5,789 nucleotides of DNA, taken from positions 1-5,789 of the forward strand of contig DFFO01000082.1 of assembly GCA_002369255.1 (NCBI GenBank), written 5' to 3'. The notes beneath the pieces were generated by a model that saw only the letters and a list, made by a program, of their open reading frames with translations, had not been told where the DNA came from and made no database searches. The DNA comes from Lachnospiraceae bacterium UBA3774. GTDB taxonomy: Bacteria > Bacillota > Clostridia > Lachnospirales > Lachnospiraceae. A program made the translations under genes and the position numbers. Each line of letters begins with the position of its first letter. The first letter of the stretch is position 1. Below, in pieces: positions 5,037 to 5,789 of this stretch.

Positions 5037-5681
5037 TTAACTTTTTAGGCTAAAGCTTTTATAAAAGGCTATTATGATAAGGACGTAGCAGACAGTCTTG
5101 GGAAGCATCAGCATTCCGAGAATGGGAAACGCTCCCGCAAATACAGCCACGGGGATATAAAAGAGAAACGAAAGCGTGATATACAGCCATATCCTTGCAA
5201 AGCGCTTTTCCTCGTTTCTTTTTTTGAAGAAAAGTATGACAATAAGTATTCCGAGTAAAACAAACGGAATATTTCGCAGCACTGCCCACAGTATGCCGCT
5301 TTCGTTGCGGATCCAGCCGTTTTGCGGGAAAAGGCAGATAGCGATACGGGCAGCGGCGAGCAAATATACGCACAGCGTGACTGTTTTGTCCGGTTTTTCG
5401 CTGTAGTAGCCAAGATAGATATGATAGATGATAACGTAAAATATCGTCATCGTGACCGACGTCACAAGCTTTCCTATTCCAAGCGCCGCCGTAAAATCGC
5501 TTTCAATAAAATATTTAAGCACTCTCGGCACAAGATGAAAAGCGTCACCGATCCCGAGGATCAGCGCAGCCGCGCCCATAAGGCGCTGTGTTTTTGAACG
5601 CGCCTTTTTCAGCATCAAAACGCCGAAAACCATGGCCATAAGAAGATATAAAACGTCAAACGCGGACTCCCCGTACTTCAT
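5037..5681 (-). CDS. Seven-helix integral membrane protein, function unknown
   Basis: I do not recognise a named family. From the preferred start the protein has 214 residues with about seven hydrophobic segments, in order: VLYLLMAMVFGVLMLKK, MGAAALILGIGDAFHLVP, VTSVTMTIFYVIIYHIYL, LCVYLLAAARIAICLF, IPFVLLGILIVILFFKK, WLYITLSFLFYIPVAVF and VCYVLIIIAFYKSF. The second segment holds polar and charged residues (GDAFHLVPRVLKYF), which look like a functional or conserved core. No signal peptide, enzyme motif or soluble domain is apparent. GGAG (5689-5692) lies 7 nt before ATG 5681 but only 1 nt before ATG 5687. The longer frame to 5741 would start inside the tRNA terminator, so it is rejected. No convincing promoter lies between that terminator and the gene; read-through from the tRNA is possible. 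It converges with the sirtuin gene. Confidence 0.75.
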   Translation of the reverse strand: MKYGESAFDVLYLLMAMVFGVLMLKKARSKTQRLMGAAALILGIGDAFHLVPRVLKYFIESDFTAALGIGKLVTSVTMTIFYVIIYHIYLGYYSEKPDKTVTLCVYLLAAARIAICLFPQNGWIRNESGILWAVLRNIPFVLLGILIVILFFKKRNEEKRFARIWLYITLSFLFYIPVAVFAGAFPILGMLMLPKTVCYVLIIIAFYKSFSLKS

Positions 5682-5720
5682 ATTCATGCTCCTTTTTTTG
5701 ATATTATTTGAGGATAAAAC

Positions 5721-5763
5721 ACAAACCCCGAAAGCATCCAAATACGTGACTTCCGGGGTTTGT
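5721..5763 (-). terminator. Rho-independent terminator of the minus-strand tRNA
   Basis: ACAAACCCCG (5721-5730) pairs perfectly with CGGGGTTTGT (5754-5763). After one mismatch AAG (5732-5734) pairs with CTT (5750-5752), closing a 15-nt loop. On the minus strand the stem is followed by GTTTTATCC, a short T run. It begins four bases after the tRNA discriminator and lies upstream of the membrane protein gene. Confidence 0.8.
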
Positions 5764-5767
5764 CATA

Positions 5768-5789
5768 CGGAGAGGATGGGATTCGAACC
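5768..5789 (-). tRNA. 3' end of a tRNA gene (partial, probably tRNA-Ser)
   Basis: Read on the minus strand, the end of the window gives GG, T-loop TTCGAAT, T-stem CCCAT, acceptor strand CCTCTCC and discriminator G at 5768, with no encoded CCA. The matching 5' acceptor would be GGAGAGG, and G73 with a GGAGAG-type acceptor is typical of serine tRNAs. The anticodon and the long variable arm that would confirm this are outside the window. Confidence 0.82.

Noticed and set aside
4951..5040. 29-codon frame directly after the sirtuin, with three cysteines
   Set aside because: Only a weak AGGG lies upstream, it shows no recognisable motif, and its end overlaps the stop of the convergent gene. More likely chance.
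5682..5741. Longer start for the membrane protein at 5741
   Set aside because: The extension lies in the terminator of the upstream tRNA and has no ribosome binding site, while GGAG is well placed before ATG 5681.

Overview
This is a chromosomal stretch from an anaerobic Firmicute, most likely a clostridial (Ruminococcaceae/Oscillospiraceae-like) bacterium. That placement is an inference. It rests on strong GGAGG ribosome binding sites, consensus sigma-A-like promoters, tRNA genes without an encoded CCA, an aldo/keto reductase with two [4Fe-4S] motifs, a flavin reductase-rubredoxin fusion, and a minimal Isc system (iscS-iscU under an Rrf2/IscR regulator). No mobile element, CRISPR array or phage gene was seen.

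Layout, left to right. The window opens with the 3' end of a plus-strand tRNA (1-29) and its terminator (37-72). Four leftward gene positions follow: an Fe-S aldo/keto reductase broken by a frameshift (157-1352), a flavin reductase-rubredoxin fusion (1359-1982) with its own promoter, iscU (2066-2452) and iscS (2469-3659). A compact divergent control region (about 3660-3786) carries a perfect TTGACA-17-TATAAT promoter for iscSU, overlapped by a 21-bp palindrome, and a second promoter facing right. Rightward from it run an IscR-type Rrf2 regulator (3787-4188) and, overlapping it by 4 nt, a sirtuin deacylase (4185-4949). A convergent seven-helix membrane protein of unknown function (5037-5681, minus strand) follows. 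The window ends in a terminator (5721-5763) and the 3' end of a minus-strand tRNA (5768-5789), probably tRNA-Ser.

How the genes may work together. The Rrf2 protein has three cysteines placed as in IscR, and the palindrome sits on the -35 and spacer of the iscS promoter. This suggests classical feedback: cluster-loaded regulator represses iscS (cysteine desulfurase) and iscU (scaffold). The sirtuin is translationally coupled to the regulator, so NAD-dependent deacylation may be co-expressed with Fe-S status sensing. The flavin-rubredoxin protein and the aldo/keto reductase look like a redox pair using flavin, rubredoxin iron and [4Fe-4S] centres.

The most useful corrections to a naive reading are these. 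(1) The aldo/keto reductase is one gene split by a missing G in a G6 run. (2) iscS almost certainly starts at TTG 3659, not ATG 3677. (3) The membrane protein starts at 5681, not 5741. I see no clearly new multi-gene system; the IscR-sirtuin coupling is the least ordinary arrangement here.
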